In this document: one piece after another, positions 47,953 to 61,647 of the stretch
How the letters are laid out: each line of letters opens with the position of its first letter
Position numbering within the stretch: the stretch's first letter is position 1
Assembly: GCA_018398805.1 (NCBI GenBank)
Contig: JAGFBZ010000900.1
Coordinates: 434,001 to 498,000 of the forward strand
Source of the DNA: Hirundichthys speculiger
Lineage: Eukaryota; Chordata; Actinopteri; Beloniformes; Exocoetidae
Length of the DNA stretch: 64,000 bases
Direction of reading: 5' to 3'
Position numbers and translations under genes: made by a program
The notes under the pieces: model-generated
What the model saw: only the letters and a program-made list of their open reading frames with translations
Told to the model about the DNA's origin: nothing
Databases searched by the model: none

Positions 47953-49611
47953 CCCTATTTACATAGAAGGTTTTCTTTTTCTTTCTGTTGAGCCAACATG
48001 AGAGCCTATTAACAACATTATTATCTACTGTTACTATTCTAAATCAAACAACTCTAAAAAGATAAGAGATTAGTTCTGGAGGAGGCCTAATGGTGTGTGG
48101 ATTCTCACCTGTGCATTCAAAACTGATATGCTGAGTCACATTCAACATAACATAACACACCCATGTCAAGAAAATGTGAAGCTTTAACTTTTTTGAGAGC
48201 ACATCTTATCAACAACATGAAAGCATCTGCTGTGAAATGGGAGACAAAGAGACTCTGACTTTGATTAATGCAAAGAGGAGGAAGAAAATAAAGAGGAACC
48301 TTGAGAAAATCAGACCAATTAGCAAAAAAAGGGACTGAGAACAACAGAGCTCACTGAAGGTAAAAGCTTCATTTGGACTTCATTCCCGTTCAATGAAAAT
48401 CTGGACACACTACGGTTACTTGCTGGCAGACTGGACGCTAAAATCCTGCGGCTTGGAAAACTGAATTATGGGTGTTTAGAATTGAGGAAGGCGAATGCCA
48501 TAAAATAGTAGTTGTTTGAAAAAACAGTCTATGTTATATACAGTGCGCTGTCATTTCAGGTCCGTTCTTGTGTCAGGTCAGTGAAACTCATGAAGAGTCA
48601 CCCCTCACTCTCAACAAAAAGATGAACAAAAAGATTCTCATGCTCTTCGGAGCTTTTGGGGATTCAGCATTTGTCATGAGTTTTATATATATTATTTTTT
48701 CCAGTGCCACAAAGGAACTTTTGAAGGTTTTATTTCTGAGACTCCTGGTGGGCAGGTTAAGTCGCTTACACAACACTGCTGGTTCTCTTACTCATCCACT
48801 CTCTCATTTCTCTTTTGTCACTACTTTCTTGAGACTCATGGGTTGTGTATAAATCTCTGTTCAGGGACCAACGTATAGAAAGTGCTGATTACTATGTAAA
48901 TGCAGTTGTGTGTTGGCAGTGTAATATATAAACCAGTTCACACAAGCACGAACTGTTTAAACTGAGGGGAATGTTCTAAGTTTTCCATCATCGTTCTCTA
49001 ATACCATGCTTTAAAAACGTACACAAACTATTTTTGATGGAAACACCGCTGGTGTGGTTCAAGTACGCACCTTCTCAGGAGTTTGTTCAGCTCACTTCAT
49101 TGCATACAAATCAAAACAAACTAGTTCATTTTGGCAATTTGAACTTTTTAACTTTTTAACTGCACCATCCATCTCCAGTCCCAAAGCACTGTCACTTCCC
49201 AGACTAAATTAATTACTTGTCTACAACTGTGGACTCATAAATAGTTATTGCATTTAAATGCAAAGAACATTTTGATTAATCAGGTATAGCACAAAAAACA
49301 AAACAAATTATGCAGCCATTAAAAACAAAAGAGAACAAATTTTAGAGCATCTCATAAGAGGACATGCTCTGAATCTCACAAATTCAAGGAGAACACGAAC
49401 AATAGAAAGTTCTCATGCACACCAGTATACAAACGCAAAATATAATTTATCCCAGTTACTAATCATGACCTTCCAGAGCCTCAGGTGCACTGAAAAAAGT
49501 TCCATCAATCCCTTGGATATATTATTGTATCCATAAATGAAAGTCATCCATTGTCATTTATAGGTAGTGGAAATCATTTGGTTGGCATTCAAGCGTAGCT
49601 TCTTTCCATAG
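47953..49611. other. No gene seen
   Basis: A 94-residue frame at 48568-48852 is unremarkable. No recognisable repeats. Confidence 0.5.
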
Positions 49612-50270
49612 CAGTGGTTCTTAACCTTGTTAGAGGTATTGAACCTCACCAGTTTCATATGCACATTCACCGAACCCCTCTTTATTGAGAAATAAAATAC
49701 AATTATTTTTTTTTTTTAAATTCAAGACATAGGTATATGTTTTACTGGTGCACAAAATGAACCTTGCATTAACATCACTGTGTTCAAAAAACAAAACCAA
49801 TATAATGCATGAACTGCATGAATACCTTACTATTTATTTATTATATTTATCATTCATTTTCTAAACCCGCTTTATCCTCACTAGGCTCACAAAAAATAAA
49901 ACCTGATTTTTTTTTTTCAATTCTAGACTAGAATTGCTTAACTTGGCATTGCAAACCATGCAGATGGGAAGCTGACTCCATCACGTTCTGCTATACATGT
50001 GAATCCATATTGTACATAGTCGTCCAACCACTTTCTTTTTTTTTGCTTGACATAGTTAGTATGGATTAAAATATTAAAGAAATCACACAAGTACCATCAT
50101 GACGGTCATAAGTCGTCTACTGAGCGCACCAAATTCCCTGCAGCACAGATTGGCCTAGCGGGGCGTGTCATCATGAATCACATGAGTCAGGTGTCTTGAC
50201 CTCCGCCAAACCCCAGAGACTAACTCACCGAACCCATAGGGTTTGATCGAACCCAGGTTAAGAACCACTG
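49612..50270. mobile_element. hAT non-autonomous element
   Basis: The left end CAGTGGTTCTTAACCTTG and the right end, reversed, CAGTGGTTCTTAACCTGGG form matching terminal repeats. Inside them, ACCGAACCCCTC on the left and CACCGAACCC on the right lie in mirrored positions. Flanks TTCCATAG and TTCTATAG match at 7 of 8. An inner TTCATTTTCTAAACCCGC with CTTTATCCTCACTAGGCTC (about 49854-49891) looks like a short SINE-tail fragment. No transposase. Confidence 0.8.
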
Positions 50271-51503
<1,233 letters not shown>

Positions 51504-51827
51504 TCCTATATTAACTGGTGCTTATGTAAGAGAAGAGCAGACTAACAGACCCTGTAATGCAGGTCAACCAGCCTCCTGCTCTTATCAGAATCGGAGCCTC
51601 TTCAGATCTATTTGTCATCATAGCTGTTATTTTAAGTGGAGTTAGTCAGGCTGTGGTTTTTCGCGATGGGGTGTAATGATCCCAGGTTCCAGCTCGGTTC
51701 AGATATAATGGACTCTTATTTAACTGGTGGAAATCATAGCTGATAGCTCATAGTTTTTAATCAGTTTGTGTTATATGAAGAAGCTGCTGAGAATTCTTTA
51801 CAATCATTGGTAGCACTTTTATGATAC
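51504..51827 (+). repeat. 330-bp dispersed repeat, forward copy
   Basis: The inverted partner of 39770-40098, with the same two edges (TCCTATATTA and TTATGATAC). Immediately after it, CACTACCGGT at 51828 resembles the terminus of a Tc1-type MITE, but the following bases do not confirm it. Confidence 0.7.
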
Positions 51828-52239
51828 ACTACCGGTGCAAATACTCTTACTGACCTGAATGACAGCAGTTTACAGCTGTTCCATACCCTTTCCATGTTCT
51901 GTGGGACTTGAGCTTAAGAATGATAATGATGAAAATTATCATGCTTTAAAATCAGTGTTGCTTTCAATTACTGAACTAGTAGAGATTGCAGTAACCTCAT
52001 CCCAAATATTCTATTTTGCACCTACTTCTTGGAAAATATTATGATTTTTTGCATGTCAGATTTTAAAAAATCAGGGGTTCTTATGACAAAAAGGGCACAA
52101 AATTCTAGAATAAATTTGAGAAAAAATAAAAGCTTTGTATCGATGGCTCGAGCTAAAGTTGCTGAAAAGATTTGATGCCCTAAAAATGTAAAAAAAAGTT
52201 TCTGTATCACATTTTTATTGCACTTTTATGGGGTAAAAG

Positions 52240-52620
52240 TGTAAAGACCTGATTTATACTCAGATGTCAGGTCGTCTGCGTCACCTACGCAGACGACGCA
52301 GAGATGCCCCCCCACCCTACGCAGACACTCCGGTGCCAAAATTGTAGGTTGACGCAGACAGTGCCGCAGAGAGGAGAGAAAGGAGGCCTCTGATTGGTCA
52401 ATTCTACAACTGCGTAGAAAAGAGTGTGTCATCAAAGAAATGAGGAAGTACCCACATCTGTACGATTCTGTTTCTCCACACTACAAAGACAGCACATATT
52501 CTCGTAATTCATGGAGGGAGATAGCGATGAATGGGGGTCTGGATACGGCTGAGACGGTGAGGAAGTGGAAAAATGCAAGAGATAAGTTTAGTAAGTTTAG
52601 CTAGTTCGTGATTGTCGCTC
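52240..52620 (+). mobile_element. PIF/Harbinger-type remnant with MADF ORF
   Basis: It opens with GATTTATACTCAGATGTCAG and GTCGTCTGCGTCACCTACGC, the CpG-rich TACGC/GACGC-repeat leader common at the ends of fish PIF/Harbinger elements. GCCTCTGATTGGTCAATTC follows, then a short MADF-domain frame (see next entry). The right half and the transposase gene are missing. Confidence 0.6.
52440..52604 (+). pseudogene. MADF-domain fragment (54 codons)
   Basis: Reads MRKYPHLYDSVSPHYKDSTY, then SRNSWREIAMNGGLDTAETV and RKWKNARDKFSKFS before a stop. MADF landmarks are present in order: Y-P-H-L-Y-D, Y-K-D, W-R-E-I-A, and V--W-KN-RDK. These are the three-helix DNA-binding core of the accessory protein that accompanies PIF/Harbinger transposases. 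The frame stops right after the third helix, so the C-terminal partner-binding part is gone. A full MADF protein is several times longer. Confidence 0.75.
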
Positions 52621-52968
52621 TTGCCTTGTGGCTTGGAATAACATAGCGGAGACCGTGTGTCAAAATTAAGTATAACTCAAAAGTGACTGCGGCATCTCTG
52701 TGACAAGCTGATGGTGACACATTGCCGCAAGAGTATATACAGGGCCCTTTAGCCTCAAGGGTTAAGCTCATGTCCCATGAGACATGGAAAGGCAGCGTTG
52801 CACCAGCCGCTGTGAGTCGGCAATCGAGTAGCTGCGAGAAACGCACTGGAGTGACCCAGAAGTGACCGTCTTCACAACATTAAATTGTATTCAAGTACTT
52901 CTACAAGGTACAGTTAATGTACTCAAAGATGTTCCAAAATAGCATATTCAATACACTCTTAGTATTAT
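52621..52968. other. No gene seen
   Basis: Connects the MADF remnant to the MITE. The minus-strand frame at 52601-52846 has no domain. It may be part of one of the two flanking elements. Confidence 0.4.
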
Positions 52969-53831
52969 GGCCCCGATTGTACACTTCCTGCTAGCCACAG
53001 CGCACTAGGCCGCTTCCCGCAAATAGCGGGTTTAGGAACCTTCGCTAACCACTAATGCAATCTTCTGCTCCCTAAAACCACTTCCAATTATGCCGACTCC
53101 CTTACTCACATTGTAGGTGTGGCAATGGGCATGTCTTCTGTCCTTTCCACAAACTCGGTAGCTTGCGATCACAGGTTGCTGGTACCAGCTAGTGGGTGGT
53201 CAGACCACCCGCAACCAGCATGTCAGCGTGTACAAGAGCGCGTCCAAATGGCATCAATGTCCGTCCACCTGGTCACATGTGGAGGTGCACAAACTCTACC
53301 TCTTGAATTAACTCTTGTATAAAAAGCATGATTTGGCCTCAGTTGAACCCCTGAGAAAATGGCAGAGATCGTCTTTAATGGCTTGATCGCCAGTTAAACC
53401 ATAGACAACCAGAGCGTGTTTACAGGAAGCGCACCAACTATCTGGGACTTTCAGGTAGCCGACAGGAATTATCTGTGTAAAAATATTTATATGTATATAT
53501 CAGTGCGGAGGAGGAGGAAGGAAGAGGAGGAAGCTCTACAGCAGAGTCCAACACGAGATGCACACGAGAGCTGCTCCGATCTGGATGAAAAAATGCTCCA
53601 TAGCGGTTAGCGGGTAGCGCAAACTGCTCTTAAAGACAATGGTTACTGACGCACTGATTGGTTTAACAGGTGGAACGCCCTAACCACTCCTATACATAAT
53701 GTAGTGGGTAGCGCAGGTGGGATAGCGGGTTTAGCGAGGTGGAAGATTGTGTTCTTTGCGGGGGAACGCCCCTCCTGCTACCCACTATCCCTAAATAGCG
53801 GCTTTAGGAGATCTGCCGGAAGATCAGGCCC
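52969..53831 (+). mobile_element. Harbinger-like MITE, copy C (longest)
   Basis: Ends are GGCCCCGATTGTACACTTCC on the left and, reversed on the right, GGGCCTGATCTTCCGGCAG. The inner AAATAGCGGGTTTAGGAAC on the left mirrors CCTAAATAGCGG on the right. The GGGCC-GAT terminus suggests PIF/Harbinger, but a 3-bp duplication is not clear. The right 240 bp matches copy B at 36.1 kb; 53284-53808 matches copy A at 3.7 kb in reverse. It holds three small frames shared with copy A. Confidence 0.6.
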
Positions 53832-56224
53832 TGTATGCTTAGAATATAATAAATTCATTCTGGAGAAGCACAGCTTAGGTATTTATCTTTTTCACCTGAG
53901 AACGCTGGCCAGTGGTTGGCGCAAATACTGAGGGACTTCATACACCCACAACCTTGTATGTGGAATTGATTTCCTCTGGAAAGAAGGAAGTCATATTTGC
54001 CACAGAACAAGTTTGTCTGCGAGAACGACAGTGTCATCCATCTGCCTGGATCGGGCCCTGGGAGTCAAGGATAGAATGTGACACAGTTGCTGAATAGAAA
54101 GTGTGTCATGTGGTAATGTAAAGTCAATTCCAAACTGTTAAAATAAATAAGTCTGATTGGAAAGAGAAGATACATTTTCAAAATTCAAAAACAGCCCTGG
54201 AGAGTTTATGCATTTCTGTCAGGGGGCATTTTACAGACATTTTTAAATTGCACATTAGAAAAGGGCGATTTGAAACAGAACAATTTCAAAAAAAAAAAAA
54301 AAAAAAATAGTAATAACAATAATAATTTCAGTCTTCAGTCTTTGAAAAAGAGTTGAACAAGGAGAAGACTGAAACAGCTTTTACCACTGAGGGCTGACAT
54401 TGAAAATATGTCAGTCATGTGACTAAACATGATCAAGTTCCAGTGAAACATTGCTGAAAAATAATAATTAAAAAAGTCCTAAATACCTGTTTGCTTTGTT
54501 TGAAATGCAAACAGTGTATGAAAATCGCATCTAGCTCCAACAACCCCACTTACAGTCTGAACCAGCAGCTCAGACTCCAACTGTCTTATCAGTGAACATT
54601 TGAATCAATGCCTCTGATCCCGCCGCCTCACATGCTGAGCAGTCTAACACATTTGTTATATTCAAACTGTGCAGTTTCTCCCAACGAATCAAACACACAT
54701 GCTGCTCTGCTCACTGTTTGTGGGTTTATTTAAATTTCATGACAGACTTTTAAATAGTCAACGGCTTGACTGCGTTGTTTGATATGTGGGATGGATCAAA
54801 TCCAAACTGGTGCAGTTTGGAAGGCATAATGACAGTGTTTCCACACCATCCATTCATTCAGGAGATTAAACAGTAAAATAGGTTATGGCAAAACTTGCAG
54901 TACAGCATTATGTCTGTGAGCGTCTGACAGGAAAAAAAAAAGATTTGTGTGTAACTGTGAATTCAGCAAATCGATTTAATTGAGCTGGTTCGGAGTGTCC
55001 ACAATAATAGGAATGACATTCATAGTCCTTTTGAAGTATTCAGCTCGAATGGTTAAACTTAAATCGTTAATCCTAAATGTTATAGGCAGCAAAACCCTGG
55101 CATGCTTTGCAGTCATTAAAGACTTTGATTTAGGGGACATTTAAAAATCATCCACAGTTGTGCATCTTTTGCCCACACGCCTGCACACAAACACACACAT
55201 GAACACACACACAGCTGCCTTCTGAAGGATAATGAGACGCCACTGCATGCAGTTCCAGCCTCTCCATAGAAACATACACATATGATTGTGATCATACAGA
55301 CTTTCAGGCTTTAAAGTGTTGCGAGGAGTGGCCCAGTGCTTCCTCTCATCTGAATCAATCAAAGGTGACCTTATGCTGCTGCTGGGTACTGAGCAAAGCC
55401 TTGATTAGGAGTGCCTACGCTTGTTAGTCCTGTGTCTGCAACTGCCTGTGTGTGAGAAATCTCCGCATCTCTCCCCCCCCCGCACACACACACACCAAAT
55501 TCCCATGACCAGTTTTAATAATGAACAACCTCCACACCTTATCAATCAATGTGAAACAACCCCATGGTGATGTTTATTGTTATTATTAGGAGTTAATGGC
55601 TTTTTTTTTCTAATTTCTCTCAATGAAACTAACAGAGTAACAAGACCGTTCAGTGTTAATAAGAAGTTCTGGGGCCAGTCATAAAGTTTACACTTTGTAC
55701 GGTTGAATAAATTTGGACAATTTACTCAAATACAGGTTTTTACGATAAGAGTTGCTCATCTCTCACATGCCCCTGGATGTCTCTAACCTGCCAAACTCTT
55801 GTCCCACTTCCTCCCCAGTTTTCAGCTGTCGATATAAGTTATATTTCATTCACTGGCATATACCTCTACATATTCCTGTTAAATAAGGATTATTTAGATT
55901 GGAGCCCAGATGTCAAAACTCGACCATTTTGAGTGTTGACTGACTGAAAAGGAATTAAAGAAATGTTTCCCAAAAGGTGGCCAGATTGAATCCAAGGTTT
56001 GATATGGGATTTTGTAGGAACCAATAATTACAACTCTAAGGAATTATGACTTTCAGTTTAATTCAATAATATTTTATTTTAATCCCCAAAACCCGAATGG
56101 TATCCTGAGAGCACAATGCCATTCAGTCAGTTTTATGAGGTGACTCTAGAATGTCTTCCTTGTGAACAGAAATGATCGTCTGTTGTGGTCTGCATTATTA
56201 TTTTTAGGTATGGTGGTCTTGATT
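53832..56224. other. No gene seen
   Basis: An A run at 54288-54307 and a C run followed by CA at 55476-55496 are the only simple features. No domain-bearing frames or transposon ends recognised. Confidence 0.5.
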
Positions 56225-56375
56225 GACAGTTCAGAAACAGGAAATGAGGGCAGTTGAAAGGAGGGACGACATACAGGAAAAAGCTACAGGCCAGGACTCA
56301 AACCTGGACGAGCTGCTGGAGAACTGTAGCCTCCGTACATGGAACGCCCATTAAACCGGCGATCTGAGGCTATCT
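56225..56375 (-). mobile_element. tRNA-derived SINE-like fragment (reverse)
   Basis: On the minus strand it reads GGGCGTTCCATGTACGGAGG, then CCAGGTTTGAGTCCTGGCC (box B-like) and a tail through TTTCCTGTATGTCGTCCC. The order matches a fish repeat with a tRNA-like head. Ends not resolved. Confidence 0.55.
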
Positions 56376-59319
56376 GGTGTTCTATGTTTGACAGCTTATC
56401 AGACATTATTTCTTTCACAATCAGCTCAAGGGGCTTTAGAGCAGGTCCAGTGCACAGAGCTAGCCTTCTCTTGTTCAGTCTCTTGAACCCACTGGCTGTG
56501 ATGCCGCAGCTCTTTGTCTAAAGCGAAAACTACACTTTACCACCACAAACGTTATGATAGAATATAGTATTTTTCTGCAAAAAAACTGGCCTCTTCAAGA
56601 GGCACAGTTGTAAACAGCCTCAGTGTTGCACCTGTTGTCCTCCACCACCTCCACTTTTTTTTTTAAGTGTTTTGCTTTTTCGTGATTCTCCTACAATCAA
56701 CAAAAATATCCCCCAAAAAACCCCTGTGTGTTCTATGAAATTCCAGTCTGTTCAAAGCAGTTGTTCCACAGTGTGAATATTCAGGCCATTGTACATCAAA
56801 GGCTCCGATTGACAGCTAGGAAGGAAATAAAGCCATTGAGTGCAAAATGGATTGCTTTCACACATGGATAAAACACAACTAGGCAGCACAGATAAACCAC
56901 ACTTGAAAGAAAGAAATAAAGAAAGACGTACTTGTGACAGTAAAACTAGATCCACCGCTCTGTTGCTAAATAATAAGTGAATATGTCACCCAAACAGAAA
57001 TGTCCTGTTGCAATCAACCCACTGCGGATATTCACGCTGTTCATTTAAATATTTCAGACCATATTTAAACATGCAAACACGGATGTGAGTCTTTTCAGAA
57101 GCTGAGAAGGGAGTTCACCGGTTGATGTTTGAAGTTCAGAGTGTTGGCAAGTCGGAGGAAAATAGGCTCAAAAGAAGAGGAGAGGGTCTTCCAGGGCCTG
57201 TTTCAGGTACAGACTTATGTGAGGGGGCCACGTAGCAGTCTTTTTTAAGTGAGAATCGCTAATTTGCCCCAAAATAAAATAATACAGAGCAAAATGACAA
57301 TATGCATAAAGTCCTGTACCAAAAGTTACATTTTTAACTCAAATGTTCTCCTTTATTAAACTTTAAAAGCTTTTCTCCTCCCTCAGCCGGCCTACAGCAA
57401 ATACGTCTCATACTGAATTTAGCTTTTTCCCCACAAATCATATTAGATGAAAAATTTAGAGCTGGAAACACAGCGGCTCTCCTCTGACAGAAAATCTTCA
57501 TCCCCTGTTACAGCTATTACTTTGAACTGACTGGGCAGATGGATTTCTTCTTTCTCTGACTGATTGGGATAAAGCTAAACACGCCGATCATTCATCGAGG
57601 AGGGCGGAGCGCTGTCCTGTCTGCGTGAAAACTCCATGAATTCAAAGGAAAAATGCAAAGCCTTGTGCTTCATGACGCCCATGAGAAGAACTCATTAAAG
57701 ATGTACGATGTATACGGTTTCTAAATGCAGGAGCTTGGCTGGATGGATGGTGACGGCTGGTTGACCTGTTCATCACTAAAGTTCAGACAGAAATATTCAA
57801 AACCACATAATGAAATGGCTTCAAACTTTATGCAGACATTGATGCTCCACAGGTGAGGAGTGTTTTGTAAATGTTTCTGGTGATTCTTTGACTTTTCCTC
57901 TCTCTGGACCTTCAGTTTGACATACGTGGCGAACATGTGATGTTATGTAAAGTGTAAGGCGATCTCCCTTATCCTTCAATATCAAACAAAAACTGATTTT
58001 ACTCAGCCGTTCAAATGAATTCCAATCAGATTTAGATGTACTTTGTTGCTGTGTAGAGGGAAACATTTACAGATGTAAGAATGGCATTAGAGTTAAGGTG
58101 GTTACATGAAATATTCCTGTATATAGAATATTTATATTCTTGCTTATGTTTTACCGACATCTGATTAATTACGCCCGTCTTAAGTCCTCTCAACCATTCA
58201 TATCAATCTCAAGCATTTATAGTATTAATATCTCTCAAAAAATAGAACATTACTCTGCTTTCTTTGTGACCTATAATTTGTCTTGTTTTTTTTTTTTTCC
58301 TTCTACAGCTTTCCTTGTTCTGCTTTGAGTGAAAGCGCCGTGGGCATGTGTCACAAAACAGCAGTGTGTCTTGCTAATACCTGTGAAAAATCCTGTTGGA
58401 TGTGCTGGTGCAATTAAGGTGCATGCATGCCTACAAAATGAAACAATGATCAGAACAGTCCACACTGCTCAGTTTGATTATTGCGTTACTCCAGACAAGG
58501 CAGTGAGATCTCAATGACTTGATGTCAGAATATTTCTGTGTGTATAAGCACAACCATTTCCTTAATCTACTGAAATCTAGAACAATTGTACACTTAGAAA
58601 TAACATGTTTGAGAAATAACAGTAGGGCCCAAATACAGCACATGATACTGATATGAAAACAATATAAAAAACTTACATGAAAACTCTCCTAAAAGGAAGG
58701 GGTCAAGTTGCACCCACATAGCCCACTTCTTCTCCAGATGGACCCACATGGACATGCTGGTAGGGCTGCTGCTTTGATTAACTTGTCCCTTCGGTGTACA
58801 GAGGATAAACTTGAGAAATGAAGTTTAAATGTATGTCTTAGTTTAACAAACAACAAACTACTACATACGAGGATCAGTAGGAATTCTGTTGTTCATCTCA
58901 GTATAAGTGGCTATTGCACGGCATAAAAACAATCAACATTAACAGTTCATATGTGTGTGTGTGTGTACGTGTGTGTGCATTCTGCTGTTGTGCTGTTCAC
59001 ATCAACATATCACCTGAACTGCAAGATGCAAGTAAATAAAGAAAAGTGGCTATTGCACTGTCAATATTGATTGGTTTAAACAAATGTTCGCAGTGCCAAG
59101 GTGCATGAGCATCTGTGTGTGCAGTCGTTTAAAAAAGGAAATAAAGATTATCCTGATTGTCTTTGACTGTCGGTATTTATCAGAGAGACAGCTTGAGAGA
59201 GGAAACTTGCTGTGCCCTGTTGTTTTGATGCACGGTCCTGTGTGACAGTTATTGTAGTGGGGGACAGGTTTACTGATCTTCAAGCACTCTTGCTTTTCAC
59301 AAGACGTGAAACCTACAAA
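56376..59319. other. No gene seen
   Basis: Moderate AT content with few repeats; a TG tract lies at about 58951-58975. Frames at 57721-58066 and 58140-58643 have no domain. Confidence 0.45.
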
Positions 59320-59639
59320 GTAGGGTCTTCTTCACTCGCACCTACTGGGCTCGACACAGCTCCACTCTGCTCTGTTTTATAGGGGTTTTCCACGAGGTGA
59401 CAGTAGCTGTTTGTAGCTCTTTTATTTTGTACCTACTCTGCTGTGGTTCCAAGTGAGCTGAGTTGAGCTGAAAATGCCACTGGTTGGCCAGAGAGTGATG
59501 TCACTGATGAGTCTTGAGAGCAACTCTTTCAAACCATATTTTAAACCAGGCAACGGTAACCGTACGTTTTACTTCTATGAACTTAAAATGCCAACAAATA
59601 AACCAACACCGTGGTCCAACAACATTTCTCTACTTAGTG

Positions 59640-59800
59640 GCTGATGGCAGAATCCAGAGAGAGCCAGGTGGAGCGACTTGTACCCGGTAGTCTCCGAGCA
59701 GATGGCTGCTCACGGGTACCAGAGGACTTCCAGGGAGAAGCTGAAAAAGCAACTATCGGACCATCGAGGACCACAATGGCCAGAGCGGCCAGCCTTTAAG
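59640..59800 (+). pseudogene. Myb/SANT-like Harbinger accessory remnant
   Basis: Reads VSEQMAAHGYQRTSREKLKK and, after a shift near 59750, YRTIEDHNGQSGQPL. Harbinger accessory proteins have exactly this order: V-E-M---GY-RT--Q-R-K-K-LK, then YR-I-DHN-RSG. The domain binds the element's ends. This copy is frameshifted and lacks everything after the third helix. Confidence 0.6.
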
Positions 59801-60090
59801 ATTGAAATAGTCAGTCAGATAGTGCTGTGGTGCTATGTTATAGCATGTGGAAGACATCAATAGTACCAACACATTGTAGGATCCCCTGCCTGTCCTCAAT
59901 TTCAATATCTGCTGCAGCACAAAGCTCCTGCACGTGTCCACACACAGTCGTGGTGCTGACCCCAAAAATATGCCTAATACTTCAGTCCTCTGAGCTGAAC
60001 TGGACTTCCACAAAGCAACGGCCTCTCTTTTCCTCAGGGGTGCACATTCACGGAAAGTTGTGTCTTGTTGCTCCATAGCTGGATGTAACA
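59786..60090 (-). pseudogene. Harbinger DDE transposase remnant
   Basis: The minus strand gives RKREAVALWKSSS, then, in another frame, SIRHIFGVSTTTVCGHVQEL and CVGTIDVFHM, then IAPQHYLTDYFNLKGW. These match three consecutive Harbinger blocks: ALW-L, the YR-I-H-FGVS-STVC helix-turn-helix, and C-GAIDG-HI, where D is the first catalytic residue, followed by DYFNRKG. Gly after the catalytic D is Val here. Two shifts and a stop break the frame. The later catalytic D and E are deleted. Confidence 0.7.
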
Positions 60091-60125
60091 CCCCTTGAGA
60101 AAGGGGGAGAAATAACCGGGACATG

Positions 60126-60192
60126 AGTGCGGGTATTCAAAGATGCTCCAATTCTCCAAAAAAAAAATTGGTGTTGACCCTAATAAGTCAAC
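60126..60192. other. Junction between Harbinger and L2 remnants
   Basis: A short A-rich junction. GTGTTGACCCTAATAAG near 60170 may still be L2 sequence. Boundary uncertain. Confidence 0.4.
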
Positions 60193-61290
60193 AACCTTCG
60201 TCCCATCTCCAATCTACCTTTCGTTTCCAAAATTGTAGAAAAAACTGTTGCAGCTCAGGTTCATAATCACCTTTTCCACAAAAACCTCTATGAACAATTC
60301 CAGTCTGGTTTTTGTCCATTTCACAGCACTGAAACAGCACTTTAAGATGACCAATGACCTCCTCATCGCTTCTGACACTGGACTCATCACCATTCTTGTC
60401 CTCCTTGACCTGAATGAGGTCTTTGACACAATCTCCCACACCATCCTCGTTGACAGATTGGCCACCACTGGACTATCCAACACACCCCTGTACTGGTTTA
60501 AATCTTATCTTTCTGGCCGCACTCAACAAGTTCAACTGAAAACATTTACATCACAACCTGTCCCCCTTTCCTCTGGTGTACCCCAAGGCTCAGTACTTGG
60601 ACTTCTTCTATTCATCATATACCTTCTCCCTCTTGGCAGATTTTCCATAAAAATAGGATACATTTTCATCGCTACATGGATGACACCCAGCTCTACCTGT
60701 CCACCAAACCCACCTCTTCCCTCCCACCGACCTCCCTCACCGACTGCTTACAGGAAATCAGTTCCTGGTTCTGTTCCAATTTCCTCAAACTTAACAGTGA
60801 CTAAACTGAGCTCCTCCTCATTGGCACGAAAGCCACCTTTCAAAGATAGACAGTTTATCCATCTCTTTTGACAACTCCTCAGTTTTCCCCTCCCCCCCAG
60901 GTTAAGAGCTTGGGTGTCATCCTTGACATTACACTTTCAGTCTTACATTAATAATGTCACCTGCTCAGCTTATTTCCACCTACGGAATATCTCTTGTCTC
61001 CACCCATCTCTCACACCCACCAGTATTGCTATACTGGTTCACACTTTGGTTGCATCCTGCCTGGACGACTGTAACTCCCTGCTCTTCGGTTTACCAGACA
61101 AATCCATCCATAAACTGCAACTGGTTGAAAACTCTGCTGCCAGAATCATTTCCAGAACCCCCTCTTCTAGTCATATAACACCAGTCTTACAGAAGCTCCA
61201 TTGGCTTCCAATCAAATTTGACCTTATCTATAAAATCCTCCTCACCGTCAAGGCTATTAATAACCTGTTTTGACTGCACCTGGACTGATA
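60193..61290 (+). pseudogene. L2-like LINE reverse-transcriptase remnant
   Basis: Copies the element's RNA into DNA in intact relatives. Blocks in order: NLRPISNLPFVSKIVEKTV; FQSGFCPFHSTETAL then a stop (about 60345); LVLLDLNEVFDTISHTIL; WFKSYLSGRTQQVQL; GVPQGSVLG; then a shift near 60643 and HRYMDDTQLYL at 60667-60699; FLKLNSD-type; and, in the frame 60914-61273, [20 protein letters not shown] and [13 protein letters not shown]. The order is that of the L2 clade. The catalytic box is YMDD where L2 relatives usually have YADD. At least three disruptions make it non-functional. 5' and 3' ends are truncated. Confidence 0.85.
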
Positions 61291-61557
61291 GAAGCACTGC
61301 AACTCCCGCCTCAGCTGGTGGGTGAAGACAAAAGCGATCAAGCACAGATGAATGGATGCACTCTTCAGAAAGATCACAGATAATCACCAAAATTGATCAT
61401 ATCTGAAACAAATGTGTATATAAATGGGAGAAAATCCTTTTTTTTAATCTTAAACTTTGTTTTAAACACGTTTAAAACATTTTAACATAAGATTATTTCT
61501 TTCTTCAACGAATTACTTTTTTAAGCATCTTTACATTATGAAATCAGTGTTTTTAAC
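61291..61557. other. No gene seen
   Basis: AT-rich interval between the L2 remnant and the Tigger-like MITE. Confidence 0.5.
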
Positions 61558-61647
61558 TACAGTAATCCCTCACACTTTGCGGTTAATGGGGGCTGTGACG
61601 CCCCCGCGAATGGTGAAAACCGAGATGTGGATGTACATTTACATGTA

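Larger units (their letters stand above)
59320..60125. mobile_element. PIF/Harbinger remnant, internally deleted
   Basis: The left part carries GGGCTCGACACAGCTCCAC and TAGGGGTTTTCCACGAGG, typical of fish Harbinger ends that repeat GGCTCG and TTTTCCAC. A Myb/SANT-like gene remnant on the plus strand runs into a DDE transposase remnant on the minus strand at about 59785-59800. The 3' parts of both are missing, so the two genes now meet tail to tail. The right terminal repeat was not identified. Confidence 0.65.

Noticed and set aside
51828..52050. Tc1-type MITE starting CACTACCGGT
   Set aside because: Only ten terminal bases match; the following sequence and the far end do not.
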